The position numbers and the translations under genes are program-made. Shown piece after piece: positions 1 through 10,441 of a stretch of 64,000 nt of DNA. Numbering within the stretch: the stretch's first letter is position 1; the number at the start of each line of letters is the position of its first letter. The stretch is from contig NC_080575.1 of the NCBI RefSeq assembly GCF_029962835.1, forward strand, positions 58,830,493-58,894,492. The letters are read 5' to 3'. This stretch comes from Magnolia sinica. Taxonomy: Eukaryota; Streptophyta; Magnoliopsida; Magnoliales; Magnoliaceae. Below the pieces are notes generated by a model, which was not told the DNA's origin, searched no databases, and worked only from the letters and a program-made list of their open reading frames with translations.

Positions 1-1562
1 AAAACACGTGGCCAACATCTCTTGCTCAACTCAATAAGGGGAATATATTTATAGGGCCTACTTTGGCAGGATTGATCGAGATTGCATATAAAGAGCAACA
101 ATAAGGAAATAAGGGGTATATATTTTATAGGGCCTCTGCCAACATATACACTTATCCTCTTATCAAATTCAAATCATAATTCTTTTGCAGTGTGTGTGTG
201 TGTGTGTGCGCGTGTCTATATATAAAGGTGGGAGCTCACCACCTGTAACTTTGTTAGATGGAAAATCTGGGATATGGTTTTTCGGGTGGGAGTCACAAAA
301 ATCAACGGCCCCCACCTAACATATTCATCCACAACTCTATAAAGCAAAACAAGAGAAAGCCAGGCCAGGCCTAGAAAACCACAAATCTAAACCTGAACCA
401 CAACAGCCTCATCCCTAAAACCGTTGGGAACTTTGGATGCATGCGGCGACAAAAAGCTCTAGTGCCACCCACAATAGACCTCAGCCACTTCTCGAAGCCC
501 ACCGACGACCAGCCACAACCCACAAAAGCATTACACTAATCCGGTAGCCAATGTCACCTTTCAAAGCTGGTTAAAAAAATACACGCCTCCAACACGGCAC
601 GAGCATCGAGAGCTCTAGCAAAAACCAAGGAGAGAACATCATCTCTGCAGACTTCTTATGCCAAAACCAAAGACAACCCAGGATTCCTCTGAGCCACAAA
701 ATAGACCTCGAGCAATGCAGATCCAAAGAAAACCAAGTCCCCTTCGTAAAGAAGGCCAATGACCCAGATGGGCAGCACCATCCACAACTCCTTGAGTAGG
801 AGGCACCACCACGGCCCCATTTGGGAAGACCATCCGGCAGACCATTCAGCAACACCCACCCCTATTTGCGTTAGTCCCTGTGCCTACAAACTAAGGAGCA
901 CCAACATGCGTGCTAGACCACTGCACTCGGCAGGCCAATAAATTCTTCCTGAGGATACAGAAACAGAAATAGGGCCCATCCTTTACAAAGAAAAAAATTG
1001 CCGCCTTAGACCACAAAAACCCGTGCCTTTTGCTTCAAACAAAATAAAACACACTATTGAACTCCTGATCTCTAGGCCATAATCACCATCCAATCAGTAG
1101 GGGATCTACAGCAAATCCCAAGAAAAATCCCCTTTGCAAATTGGGTACATCATGCGGTTGAACCCCTTCAGAACTTCTCCCGAACAAAAACCCACCACCG
1201 ATCCACTGATACAATCCAGCAGCCTATTCAATCCCCAGAAACTCCTCAAGACAGCAAAATGAGAAGAAGGAACAACAATGAACTAAATAGCAAAAGAGCA
1301 TATGAAAAGGATTCCAGAGACAGATCTGCAGCAAGAAGAGACCCAACCAATATATATCAGCTGAGACAGAACCATAAAAGCCAAAAGAGAGAGCCCAGCA
1401 GCTATGTTCCTGCCCTCCGAAGACAACCAATGAAAAACCCTTGGATCCTTTTCTGCTACACGTGCATGCGTACACACGCACACATGCACATGGTGAGAGA
1501 TGGCCTCATGCAAGTTGTGCTGATAAGCAAGAAGGCTACAACCAAAACTCATAGGCATCAAG
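1..1562. other. Intergenic DNA, no gene recognised; GT microsatellite
   Basis: A GT/GC dinucleotide tract lies at about 190-216. The remainder has only short overlapping reading frames on both strands, none with a motif I recognise. The frames at 571-859 (minus) and 1224-1603 (both strands) overlap each other and look like chance ORFs. The last stretch before 1563 may be decayed upstream LINE sequence, but I cannot show it. Confidence 0.5.
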
Positions 1563-2247
1563 GACGATCACTGTCCGATCCCACTCGAAGTCAAGGACGA
1601 TAATCGGGGCTCAAAACCTTTCAGATTTGACCAGGCAGGGCTAAAGGTCGATGGTTTCACCAAGTTGGTCGCGGATTGGTGGCAGTCTCTAGAGTTCCAA
1701 GGCTCGGCAACATTTAGACCAGTCAGAAGCTCGCAGGGGTCAAAAACAAACTCAAGGTATAGAGAAACTGGATATTAACAGTTAATAATCTTTGAAAGAG
1801 AGGGTCCGTGTGGTGCCTAACGTGTCTTATGTGCAAAAGGGAGGAAGAATCTATGTTGCGCCTGTTTCTCAACTGTCCATATGCACTAGGAACCTAGGAT
1901 TCCGTCTTTGTTGCCTTCAGGCTTCCTTGGATCTCACCTCACACTATGGAGAACCTCTTCCTATCTTGGCATGCTGGGGGGCTAGCCGCCAACCACGGGA
2001 AGAAATGTCATCTGGCCTTGTTGGCCGTGCTATGGGTATTTGGACTAAAAGGTACAATAGATGTTTCAAGGACAGTAGTAATACTCAAGGTGTCACAGTC
2101 AGAAAGGTGTTTTCTCCTTTTAAGGGATTGGGATTGTAAATCTTTTCCATGGTTTGTTTTGTTGCTGTTTGTTTTTGTTTCTTTTGGAGCCTTTGCTCCC
2201 TTCAACAAATTATTCATCTTTCAAAACAACAACTACAACAGCATTTA
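1563..2247 (+). pseudogene. Internally deleted L1-type LINE, ORF2 remnant
   Basis: Two separated parts of a plant LINE ORF2 sit side by side. At 1563-1780 one frame reads DDHCPIPLEV followed by a KPFRF...LVADWW segment, which matches the end of the apurinic endonuclease domain (canonical SDHCPI) and its linker. From about 1815 a different frame reads CLMCKREEES...LFLNCPYAL, the zinc-binding zf-RVT region at the ORF2 C-terminus, and then a W-rich tail to about 2110. The reverse transcriptase between them is missing, so about two thirds of ORF2 has been deleted. In-frame stops occur in both parts. The 3' end is A/C-rich (about 2224-2247), as expected near a LINE tail. It is non-functional. I could not identify a target-site duplication. 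Confidence 0.65.
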
Positions 2248-2809
2248 GACCTCCCCTCAAGAGAGTTGTAGAACTAGGTCAATACTTCTAGGAGATTAGA
2301 GTGGGAAAGAACAGGCTCACATACAACGGGGGGGTATTCAGCTAAGATGCATATAGCTAATAATTTACACTGAACAGAAGCATACACATGTCGAGAAATT
2401 TCTGGCATGGGTAACTGTTAGATCAAAGATACTTTTCATTCATAAAAGAGGTTATTGATCACTTATAACTGACCTCAAAATGGGGATGTGTGGCTTTGGT
2501 GGAAAACGCTTCACTGGCGTAGGGCAATCGCAAAGCCTTTCTAGGAACCTCGCTCAATGAACCCCAAGCCTTTTTCTTCAATTGTTCAAGAAGTCAATGA
2601 GCATCCATGAACTCATCTTTCGCATTCCGCCCATAGCTTTCCCAAGCGTCGATCTCTCACTGCTAGAACTCCATTGCAAGGGCACATTTGCACGGCAAGG
2701 AAATGGATATTAACCCCATGAATCCGTTGGAAAGGAAGTGTGGTGTGCATCAGGCAGACCCCACCATGTAGATGGATGACCTATCTAAGAAAAAACTCAA
2801 GCTCGTCCA
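2248..2809. other. Intergenic; possible decayed coding frame on minus strand
   Basis: No intact gene. On the minus strand between about 2690 and 2470 one frame gives a charged, protein-like reading (IDAWESYGRNAKDEF, then LLEQLKKKAWGSLSEVPRKA) interrupted by three stops. I do not recognise the family. The hAT element that follows has inserted at its left. Confidence 0.3.
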
Positions 2810-3445
2810 CTCGTGATCAGTGTTCGAAATATCGGTATCGCACTATGTATCACACCCTTGGGATACAGATACGTATTGGTTATCGCAAGGGATATATCGT
2901 TTGTATCGCATAATTTATCGCACTTTTTGGGAAACATGGGGAAACATTGAGGAAATGGTTGAAATTTTTAATGAAACTCTGGGGATTGTTAAAAAAGCCC
3001 TTAATACACACTTTTAAATTATAACATCTCAAAAAAATATGCACATAATAAGTTTCCTTTGTATAGGGTCCTAAGCTATGCGATGTTTAACTGAACTAAT
3101 GCAATTATATTTAAATTGGATGCATAATATTTATAAATTTATCATAGTCACGTATGAAAACACAACGAATTCATTGAAAAGCAAAAGAAGAACTAAAGAA
3201 GTAAATTTTGAGAAATATACATATTAATAATGGGGACTAGTTGTGGTCTAGACCCACATAAAGTTGTGTGGTGGCTCGTAATCATCATCTCCATCTCAAT
3301 TTGGAAGCAGTTTTACATTCCTCCCATTGGTGTGGCATACCATAGCTTTTTAATCAGGCAGCTTTTGTATGTACGGATCACCGGATGAACGGTGGATTTT
3401 ACATTTGCAGCATATCAGATGGAAAATAAATGACATGGTGGACCT

Positions 3446-3911
3446 TGAAGTGACGTCACGAAGTTCTATAGGGCCCACCATGATGTGTGTTGTATCCACA
3501 CCGTCCATCCATTTGGAGATATCATTTTAGGCCATGAGAAAAAGAATGAGTCGGATCCAAAGCTCGAGTGGACCCCACCACAAAAAACAGTGGAGAAGGG
3601 ACGCCCACCATTAAAAATTTCTAAGGGCCACAAAAGTTTTCAATCAAGCTGAAATTTGTTTTTTCCCTTCTTTCATGTCTGTCTTAACTTATAAACAGGT
3701 TGGATCTCAGATAAACATCATAGTGGACCTTAGGAAGGTTTCAACAATGGGCGTCCCTCTCCCCACTGTTGTCTGTGGTGGGGTCCACTCCAGATTTGGA
3801 TCTGACTCATTCTTTGTCTCATGCCTTAAAATGATATAGGCAAATGTATAGACGGTGTAGATATAACACATTAATCATGGTGTGCCCCACAGAACTTAGT
3901 GCGTCACTTCA
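3446..3911. repeat. Foldback repeat with GGGCCCACC ends
   Basis: This is a near-perfect long palindrome. The left arm starts TGAAGTGACG at 3446, then GGGCCCACCATGATG, then the ACCGTCCATCCATTTGG box. The right arm is the inverse, ending CGTCACTTCA at 3911. The centre carries the family's AAACATCATAGTGGACC core. It lies inside hAT copy B1. No target-site duplication is evident. Confidence 0.7.
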
Positions 3912-4007
3912 GTAGCCAGTCTGGCCACGCAACCTATCTTCCGCGTCCAGATGCGGATTGCGTACTAGCCCCGCCCGTCCCTAGCTCCGAACTGGCAGTT
4001 CTGTTGG

Positions 4008-5170
4008 CGGGCCCACCGTAATGTATCTGTACATCCAAGCCGTCAATCCCTTTTCTCAAATTATCTTAAGGCATGAGCACAAAAATGAGGCAGATCCAAC
4101 GCTCAAGTGGACCACACCAAATAATAAGCATGGTTGCATTAAAATGCACAAAGCATTAAATGTTGGTTGGTGCTCTGTTGGCCCCACCATAATGTATTTG
4201 TTTCATCCATTCCGTTCATCCATTTTTACGGATCATTTTAGGATTGATACAAAAAATTATAGGGATGTAAATCATAGGTGGACCACACCACAGGAAAACA
4301 ATAATGATTGGATATCCACCATTAAAATCCTCTTAAGGCCCACTGTACTGTTTATTTGACATCATCTGTTGATTGGGTCCTAGAGACCCAGATGAAGGCA
4401 AGAAATAAATATCAGGTTAAATATCAGGTTGATCCAAGGCTTTTATGGCTCCCAAAACGTTTTTAATGGTCAATGCTCATTCAACACTGTTTCCTGTAAT
4501 GTGGGCCACTTGAGTTGTGGATATGGTTTAATTTTGGGCTCAACACCTAAAATGATCAGTAAAAACGGATGGACGGTGTGGATAAACCAAATACAATCAC
4601 GGTGGGCCCAACAGAGTTTACTCAATAAGATAAGAGCGTGCTACGCTCAGTACGCAATCCCACGCCCGTCATTGACGAGGCACATTGCGTCACCAAGTTA
4701 TGTGGGTCCCACTATCATTCATGCACTGTATCAACTATGTACATCAGCTTTATCATATAATTTTATGGCTTTAAACCAAAATTTAATCATATCCAAATTT
4801 TAAGTGGACCACACCACCTGAAATAGTGTGAATTGAAGTCTACCGTTGAAAACTTCTCGGGTCCACAGAAGTTTTAGATCAAGATGATATTTGTGTTTTC
4901 CATTCATCCATGCCTGCGTGATCTTATAAACAGTTTGGATGACAAATAAACATCACCGGGGGCCTTAGAAATGTTTCAACGGTGGAAATCAATATTTCCA
5001 CTGTTTCCTTTGGTATGGTCTACTTGAGCTTTTGATATACTTCAGTTTTGGGCTCAACCCATAAAATGATCTGGAAAAACGTATGGACGGTGTGGATAAA
5101 CCACATGAATTCACAGTGGGCCCAACAGAGTTTACTTAGTACAATGAGAGTATACCGAATAACTCAATAC
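4008..5170. repeat. Tandem cluster of foldback GGGCCCACC repeats
   Basis: A partial arm at about 4008-4165 is followed by two complete foldback copies, about 4168-4640 and 4690-5140. Each has the order terminal GGNCCCACC..ATG box, CATCCATTTTT box, AGTGGACCACACCA, GAAGTTTT, a central CATCACCGGGGGCC-type core, and then the same boxes inverted. Right ends read CCCAACAGAGTTTACT. The ORFs that cross them are by-products of the palindrome. Confidence 0.7.
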
Positions 5171-5263
5171 GCGTCACCATTTCATTTTAACCTATCCGCG
5201 CGCTCCATTTTCGCCCATCCGCACCCCTCTCCTTCGCATTCCCTCTCCTTCACGCACGAAAGC

Positions 5264-5374
5264 ATGCGTTCCGGAGCGACGTTCGCGGCGAGGTTTCCTC
5301 AATTGGGCCTGATTTTTCGCCAGAATCTCCGAAAAATTCCCACCTCCAATCACCGATCTTCGCTGCGGCCTACG
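5264..5374 (+). pseudogene. First-exon-like segment carried by hAT copy B1
   Basis: A C-rich leader (about 5200-5260) with CTCTCCTTCGCATTCC-like pyrimidine tracts precedes an ATG at 5264. The frame begins MRSGATFAARFPQLGLIF and continues RQNLRKIPTS, rich in Arg/Ser and poor in acid, as in an organelle-targeting peptide. A possible splice donor (ACG/GTACTC) lies near 5373, followed by a T-rich intron-like tract. The segment lies between the foldback cluster and the right hAT end, and nothing similar is seen at this place in the other family B copies. I infer a captured host 5' exon. The source gene is not recognised. Confidence 0.4.
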
Positions 5375-5797
5375 GGTACTCTCCGATTTCTCTTCTTTTT
5401 TTCTGATTTTTTTTTTTATGATTCTTCACATATACGCAGCTTTTAATGGTCGGTTGTGGCGATATCGACGATATATCGTGCGATATCGACGATATATCGG
5501 CCGATATCTGGATTTTGGGTTTTTTGGTATCTTCCAGGGGTTATCGGGAGGGTTTCGTCTCGCAGGGGTGCGATAACGATAATATCGGCCGATATATCGG
5601 CTAATAGTATCGATATTTCGAACACTGCTCGTGATGTGGGGGGCCACACATGTATGCTGAATGTGGGGACTTGACAATGTCTTCTGAACCATCCATTGTC
5701 ATCATCCATGTGTGGCCCAACTGATGAGTCTAATGACTAATTTTGGGGCAGCTCGTCTACATGACAAGGCCCACCAAATATAGGACCAATGTTGTCA

Positions 5798-5880
5798 AAT
5801 AGCATATGCGATCGTGTGCGATTGCATATGCGTGTGCGCATATGCGATCGCACAATCGCATATGCGGTCGCATATTTATT
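5798..5880. repeat. Subterminal palindrome cluster, left end of hAT-A
   Basis: GCATATGCG and GCGATCGCA units repeat in both orientations immediately inside the left inverted repeat. The sequence is CG-rich in an AT-rich background. Confidence 0.85.
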
Positions 5881-6253
5881 TATTTTTTCAAAAAATTTAA
5901 AAAAAAAAATCATAAAAATCAAAATAAATTATTATATGTCATTGGGACATGAAATACATTTAATTTAAGTATTAAAAAAAAAACCAATTACATACATATG
6001 ATAATGATACATTTACAAATTACAATATAGTTAACTTCTTAACAATTAACATTTTACATTTAACAAATATGAAATATGAAATATCCATATTCAACATTCA
6101 ACACTACATGATATATAATATATCAAGTTATCATTTATCAACAATCAACAACATCAACATCAACATCAACACACTTAGACTTAGTAAATAACTAAATATT
6201 AAACAAAATTAAGAAGTTATGTATTTATTATTTATCTAATCAATAATCATTAA

Positions 6254-8913
6254 TCATATACATTGATCTAGTAGCCATTGTGGCATATCACCAACAGGTC
6301 CACCACCATCATCATCATCATCATTCGAGTCATCTCCTTCTTCCACATACACTTCTTCTTCTTCCGTTTCTTCATCATCTGTACGTACTAATACTTCATC
6401 AACATCCAATGGTGGATGATCTTCAGCTTGATCATCATTATCACCTTCTCCTTCTTCAATCTCCTCAATCTCATCGACGGGTTGACAGCTACTACTCGCC
6501 CCCCGGCTCCCCCCGTCCTTCGCCTTCGAGTGGTACTACCTTCACCAGGCGTCGATCCTTATGCAACATCTTCAACTTGTGCCCATGTCAGCTCCTCTCC
6601 AACAAATATCGGGTCCTCCGTCTCTACGAGCCACTCATTATCTGCATCCAACTCATCTAAGCAGATAGGGTCAAAGAAACCGGGCTTTTCTTTCATACTT
6701 TAGAATCGTTCTCGCAATTTTTGATTGTGTTGAATGAAAACCAAGTCGTTGAGCTTTTTTTATTCAAGGCGATTCCTTTTCTTGGTATGAATCTGCAAGA
6801 AAGAAAGCGAATTTAGCATTAGCTATTTAGGTAATTAATTTAGCTTAGGCCACTAAAAAATTATAGTTTACAAAAAAACAATTACTAAACAGTCTAAACT
6901 TACCGCCTCGAACGTGCTCCAATTGCGCTCGCAACCACTGGCAGAACACGTGAGTCCAAGAATCTTCATAGCCAGCTTCTTTAGAACTAAATCCTTCCTG
7001 TTCGGGTCCACTCCATAGGCAGCCCACCAGTCAGCTGAAAAAAATAGTTTAAGTATAGGTTAGAGTCTTAGTCTCTTAGAGACACTTTGTAGAAAAACTT
7101 TTTATAAGAGTTCAATACACAGTTAACAGTACACTAACATTCATTCATAGAAGTACTTACTGGGTAATTTCATTGTCCGATATCTTATTACGATATCCCT
7201 TGAGAATATCCCTTCACTTTTTGTGTAGAAGTCCAGCAAAGTTGAGATCTTGTCATGTTCTCCTCTATCTAGAATCATTCTTTCCAAGACATCAATAAAT
7301 CTAACCATATGCATAGTTAGTGCTTCTGCTGGATCAGCAGAAGTGAATAAACAGGCTAAGTTAAGGATGTAAGCAGCCGAATACAATGGGGATGACATTT
7401 GGCTGCCCCATCTTCTATCTATAATATCTAAAATTGGCTTGTAATCACGGTCTCTATAATTAAAATGGTCCATGATCTTATTTTTCGCTCTCTCAATCGC
7501 ATCATATATGTAGCCCATTGCGAGCTTCTCATCCCCGTTCACCAATCGCAACACAGTGACTAAGGGCTCGAATGATTTTAGCCCCTTTACCACTTAAGTC
7601 CAAAAACTTTGAGAAAGAATTGTTTGTTGAACCCGTTTCCCTTCAGCCTTCTTTGACCTAGGCCTACTTGTAAAATCGGCCAACACTATAAAGCTTCTAA
7701 GTTCTGATTTCTTTGCATGTAGCATTTGTAGTATTAAAAAGGCTGTAGCGAAACGGGTGACTGCTAGACGTAGCAAGTCACCCCCAATGTGTTTTCTCAT
7801 TTGACTGAAAAAAAGGGCGTGTTTGTACATAAAGACTTGCGATCACATTTATAAATAATCTACCTATATCTTCTAACATAAGATCAATACAATGGACCGC
7901 ACAGGGGGTCCAAAATAAACGTCGCCTCTTCTCCATAAGAAGACGACCGGCCATTACATACGAGCCTGCATTATCTATAATTACTTGTACAACGTAGTCC
8001 TCACCTATTTCTTCAACTACACTATCTAGTAAGTTAAACAAATATTCTCCTATGTGTGAATGGCCCGACGCATCCACTAACTTCAAGAACATTGTCCCAG
8101 CTGGACAATTTACCAAAAAGTTAATGAGAGACTGACTGGATCCATCGGTCCATCCATCGGCCATTAGTGAACAACCATATATTTTCCATGATTCCCTATA
8201 TTCAGGGATTGTGTATATTCAACTTCAGTTTTTAGGCATGTCTCCCTCATTTCATGATATAAAGGAGGTTTAAGCCTAGATCCAAATTGACCTATAGCCT
8301 CAACCATTACTTTGAAGCTTTTCGATTTAACGGCGTTGAAAGCAATGCTAGTTTGGTAAAACCACTTAACAATATATTGAATTGTGGTTTTCCTATCTTT
8401 TCATTTATACAGATTCTCTAAAGTTGTTTGAGCCGGCCCTTTCCCTCTACCCCTTTGGTCGATCACATCTTCGAGGTGTGGTCTACACCATCTATCCATG
8501 GGCCCATGCCCTCGGGCTCTTTTCGATGGTTGTACTTGTGGTCTAGACCGGCCGGTCGAAGTAGGGAGAGTGGGACTAGCTTCATCTACATTAACTACAT
8601 TTATATCTTCATATGCATCTTGTTCCAGATATTCCTCCAGACGTAGGGCACTATCACATTTCTTTCTTGATTATTTTTCCATATACTCCACGATCTCCCT
8701 TTGAATTTCTGGAGTAATTTTGTCGCATGCTTTTGCATTTGACCCTAGTAAATGTGCAAGGTGTTGCTTGTGTCTTGCAATGCCACCGGAACTCACATAC
8801 CCACATAACTCACATACTATGTGAGTCTTTTCGGTAGCACTACGGTAGTGCCTATACTTCCAACCCGAGTCATTCGACTTGGCCTTCAAAAAGGAAGATT
8901 GAGAAGAAGACAT
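6254..8913 (-). pseudogene. hAT transposase (family A), BED finger, DUF659, C-terminal dimerisation domain; broken
   Basis: This would encode the DNA-cutting enzyme that moves hAT-A. The start at 8913 (MSSSQSS) leads into a BED zinc finger (VCELCGYVSSGGIARHKQHL). The frame continues through acidic and basic linkers into the DUF659 segment (EAIGQFG; MADGWTDGSSQ at 8164; VQVIIDNAGS). Then come the HIGGDLLRLAVTRFAT and WGSQMSS motifs of the RNase H-like core. After an intron with clean GTAAGT and CAG borders (7035-7160) comes the dimerisation exon WWAAYGVDP...SGCERNWSTF. A second intron (6793-6903) precedes IHTKKRNRLE. The tail is acidic (poly-D/E) and ends PQWLLDQCI at 6254. Damage seen: in-frame stops near 8660, 8400, 7594, 6760 and 6559, and shifts near 8200 and 7830. 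Length (about 740 codons) and domain order are normal for plant hAT, so decay is by small lesions only. Confidence 0.88.
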
Positions 8914-9119
8914 TATGATAGTGGATGGTGGTGTGTGTATTATTGATTGCCACTTGTTAGTATCCTAGTACTAAAAAGTAACTAGTTAGCTACTAACTAA
9001 AAACTAGAAAGTAAACTACAAATAAAAAGAAAACTAAAGTAAAGAAAGAGACTAAGAACTAAGAAGTAAGATCAAAGAGAGTAAGTAAGAGTAAAGACTA
9101 AAGAGCCTAAAGAGATGGG

Positions 9120-9307
9120 ACTTGGGACTTGAGAGAGAGAGAGAGAAAGAGAGAGTTACACTTACACACTTACACTTGTAGAAAGGGAGAAGAAGAGGGA
9201 GAGAGAGAGAGTTGAGTTACACACTTACACTTGTAGAAAGGGAGAAGAAGAGGGAAAAGAAAATGAGAAAAAGAGAGAGAGTTGAGTTACACTTGTAGAA
9301 AGAGAAG

Positions 9308-9345
<38 letters not shown>
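9120..9345. repeat. GA-rich tandem repeat upstream of hAT-A transposase
   Basis: A unit of about 60-65 bp (GTTACACTTACACTTGTAGAAAGGG plus a GAGA tract) recurs at about 9155, 9213 and 9287, ending in a long (GA)n run at about 9308-9343. It lies in the 5' flank of the transposase gene inside the element. Confidence 0.65.
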
Positions 9346-9347
<2 letters not shown>

Positions 9348-9469
9348 CACACAAACAAAATTAAAATTACAAATATAAAAGAGGTTCCAACTTCCAAAAT
9401 CCAAATTCTTGTCTAAGTTGTCTTCTCTTCACCTTTGCCCCTTGACTTGAGTATTGATCTTGAATTCTT

Positions 9470-9600
9470 ATTGTAAGTTTGTAACTTGTACTTGTAACTT
9501 GTAAGTTGTAAGATGTAAGTTGTAACTTGTCACTTGTAAGTTGTAACTTCAAACTTGTAAGTTGTAACTTGTAACTTGTAACTAACAACTAACAAAGTAA
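9470..9600. repeat. TTGTAACT/TTGTAAG minisatellite
   Basis: About fifteen degenerate 7-8 bp units (TTGTAACT, TTGTAAGT) form a continuous array. ATTCTTGA repeats follow at about 9840-9940. The minus-strand ORF across this array (ends near 9588) is a repeat artefact. Confidence 0.75.
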
Positions 9601-10196
9601 CAAATCAATTAACAAAAAAACTTTTAAAAAAAAAAAAAAATGATAGAAGTTGTTAGAATTAGAAACTTAGAAGTTAGAACTTAGAAAACTTAGAACTTGG
9701 ATATTATGAAATATAAAATTCTAAATGAAAATGAGATAGAAAGAGAGAGTGATGTTATGTATGTTCCCTTGATTGAACTAGAAAGTAGAAACAAAAAAGA
9801 GAGTTCAATCAATTCAGTAGATGGAGATTGGAGAGGAGTCTTGACTCTTGAATCTTGATTCTTGAATATGGATGTATCATGTATCTTGGATTCTTGATTA
9901 TTGATTCTTGTACCCTTCTTTGATTCTTGATTCTTGAAAGTTGAAAGAAAAGAAAAGAAATATGGAAATGGAATATGGATGGAGAGGAGTGGATGTAGAA
10001 TGTAGATTGTAGAGTGCTTAGAAGTTAGAATTAGAAATATGCAAGAGAGGATGTAATAAGAGAAATAGATAATAGAGAGAGAGTTTGAGCTTTTTTTTGC
10101 ATGTAGGAATGCTTAGAATACATATTTATGGAGAAAAAATCCGGATTAAAAAAAAAAAAAGGGTCAAAAAACGGTCAGAAATATGACCGTTGGCCA

Positions 10197-10348
10197 TTAT
10201 GCGATCGCATACATCGCATATGCTGGCACATGTGGCATATGCGATCGCATATGTGCAGGGATCGCATATGCCACTGCCGCATATGCGATCTCCCCAAAAA
10301 TATGCGCATATGCGATCGCATATTCACATATGAATATGCGATCGCACC
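10197..10348. repeat. Subterminal palindrome cluster, right end of hAT-A
   Basis: GCGATCGCATA/TATGCGATCGC palindromes recur every 15-25 bp up to the right inverted repeat. This end is longer and denser than the left cluster, an asymmetry also known in Ac-like elements. Confidence 0.85.
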
Positions 10349-10396
10349 TGACAACATTGTATAGGACCATGATGTCCCTCGCCCATGCTAGGTGAC

Positions 10397-10400
<4 letters not shown>

Positions 10401-10439
<39 letters not shown>
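10401..10439. repeat. (GT)n microsatellite
   Basis: About 19 uninterrupted TG repeats immediately outside the hAT-A element. Confidence 0.95.

Positions 10440-10441
<2 letters not shown>

Larger units (their letters stand above)
2818..5627. mobile_element. Non-autonomous hAT transposon, family B, copy 1
   Basis: The element has perfect 17-bp terminal inverted repeats, CAGTGTTCGAAATATCG at 2818-2834 and its complement at 5611-5627. It is flanked by a perfect 8-bp target-site duplication CTCGTGAT (2810-2817 and 5628-5635). An 8-bp duplication and a CA..TG-type terminus are hAT hallmarks. Both subterminal regions are rich in palindromic GATATATCG/TATCGGCCGATA motifs. Near 3240-3320 the minus strand still reads DGDDDYEPPHNFM, which matches the extreme C-terminus of the transposase in the larger family B element at 45661 (DPNDDYKPPHHF). 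So this copy is a deletion derivative with no transposase. Its interior holds three foldback repeats and a first-exon-like segment. Confidence 0.9.
5787..10359 (-). mobile_element. hAT transposon, family A, full length with decayed transposase
   Basis: The 11-bp terminal inverted repeats CAATGTTGTCA (5787-5797) and TGACAACATTG (10349-10359) are perfect. The 8-bp target-site duplication TATAGGAC (5779-5786 and 10360-10367) is also perfect. Both ends carry clusters of the palindromic motif TATGCGATCGCATA: about 5 partial units on the left and about 9 on the right. These are presumably transposase binding sites, by analogy with Ac subterminal repeats. The only gene is the minus-strand transposase at 6254-8913. 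Between the gene and the right end (8914-10130) lie purine-rich and TTGTAACT repeats that would form the promoter and leader side. Perfect ends with a broken gene suggest either recent decay or movement driven by a relative. Confidence 0.92.

Noticed and set aside
639..941. Three overlapping minus ORFs and one plus ORF near 0.6-0.9 kb
   Set aside because: Mutually overlapping, no recognisable motif, and composition typical of chance frames.
5456..5709. ORFs with repeated RYRRYR or IYRAIS text
   Set aside because: They are readings of the palindromic GATATATCG subterminal repeats of hAT-B1.
6280..6703. Plus-strand ORF with a poly-His run
   Set aside because: It is the antisense of the acidic Asp/Glu tail of the hAT-A transposase.
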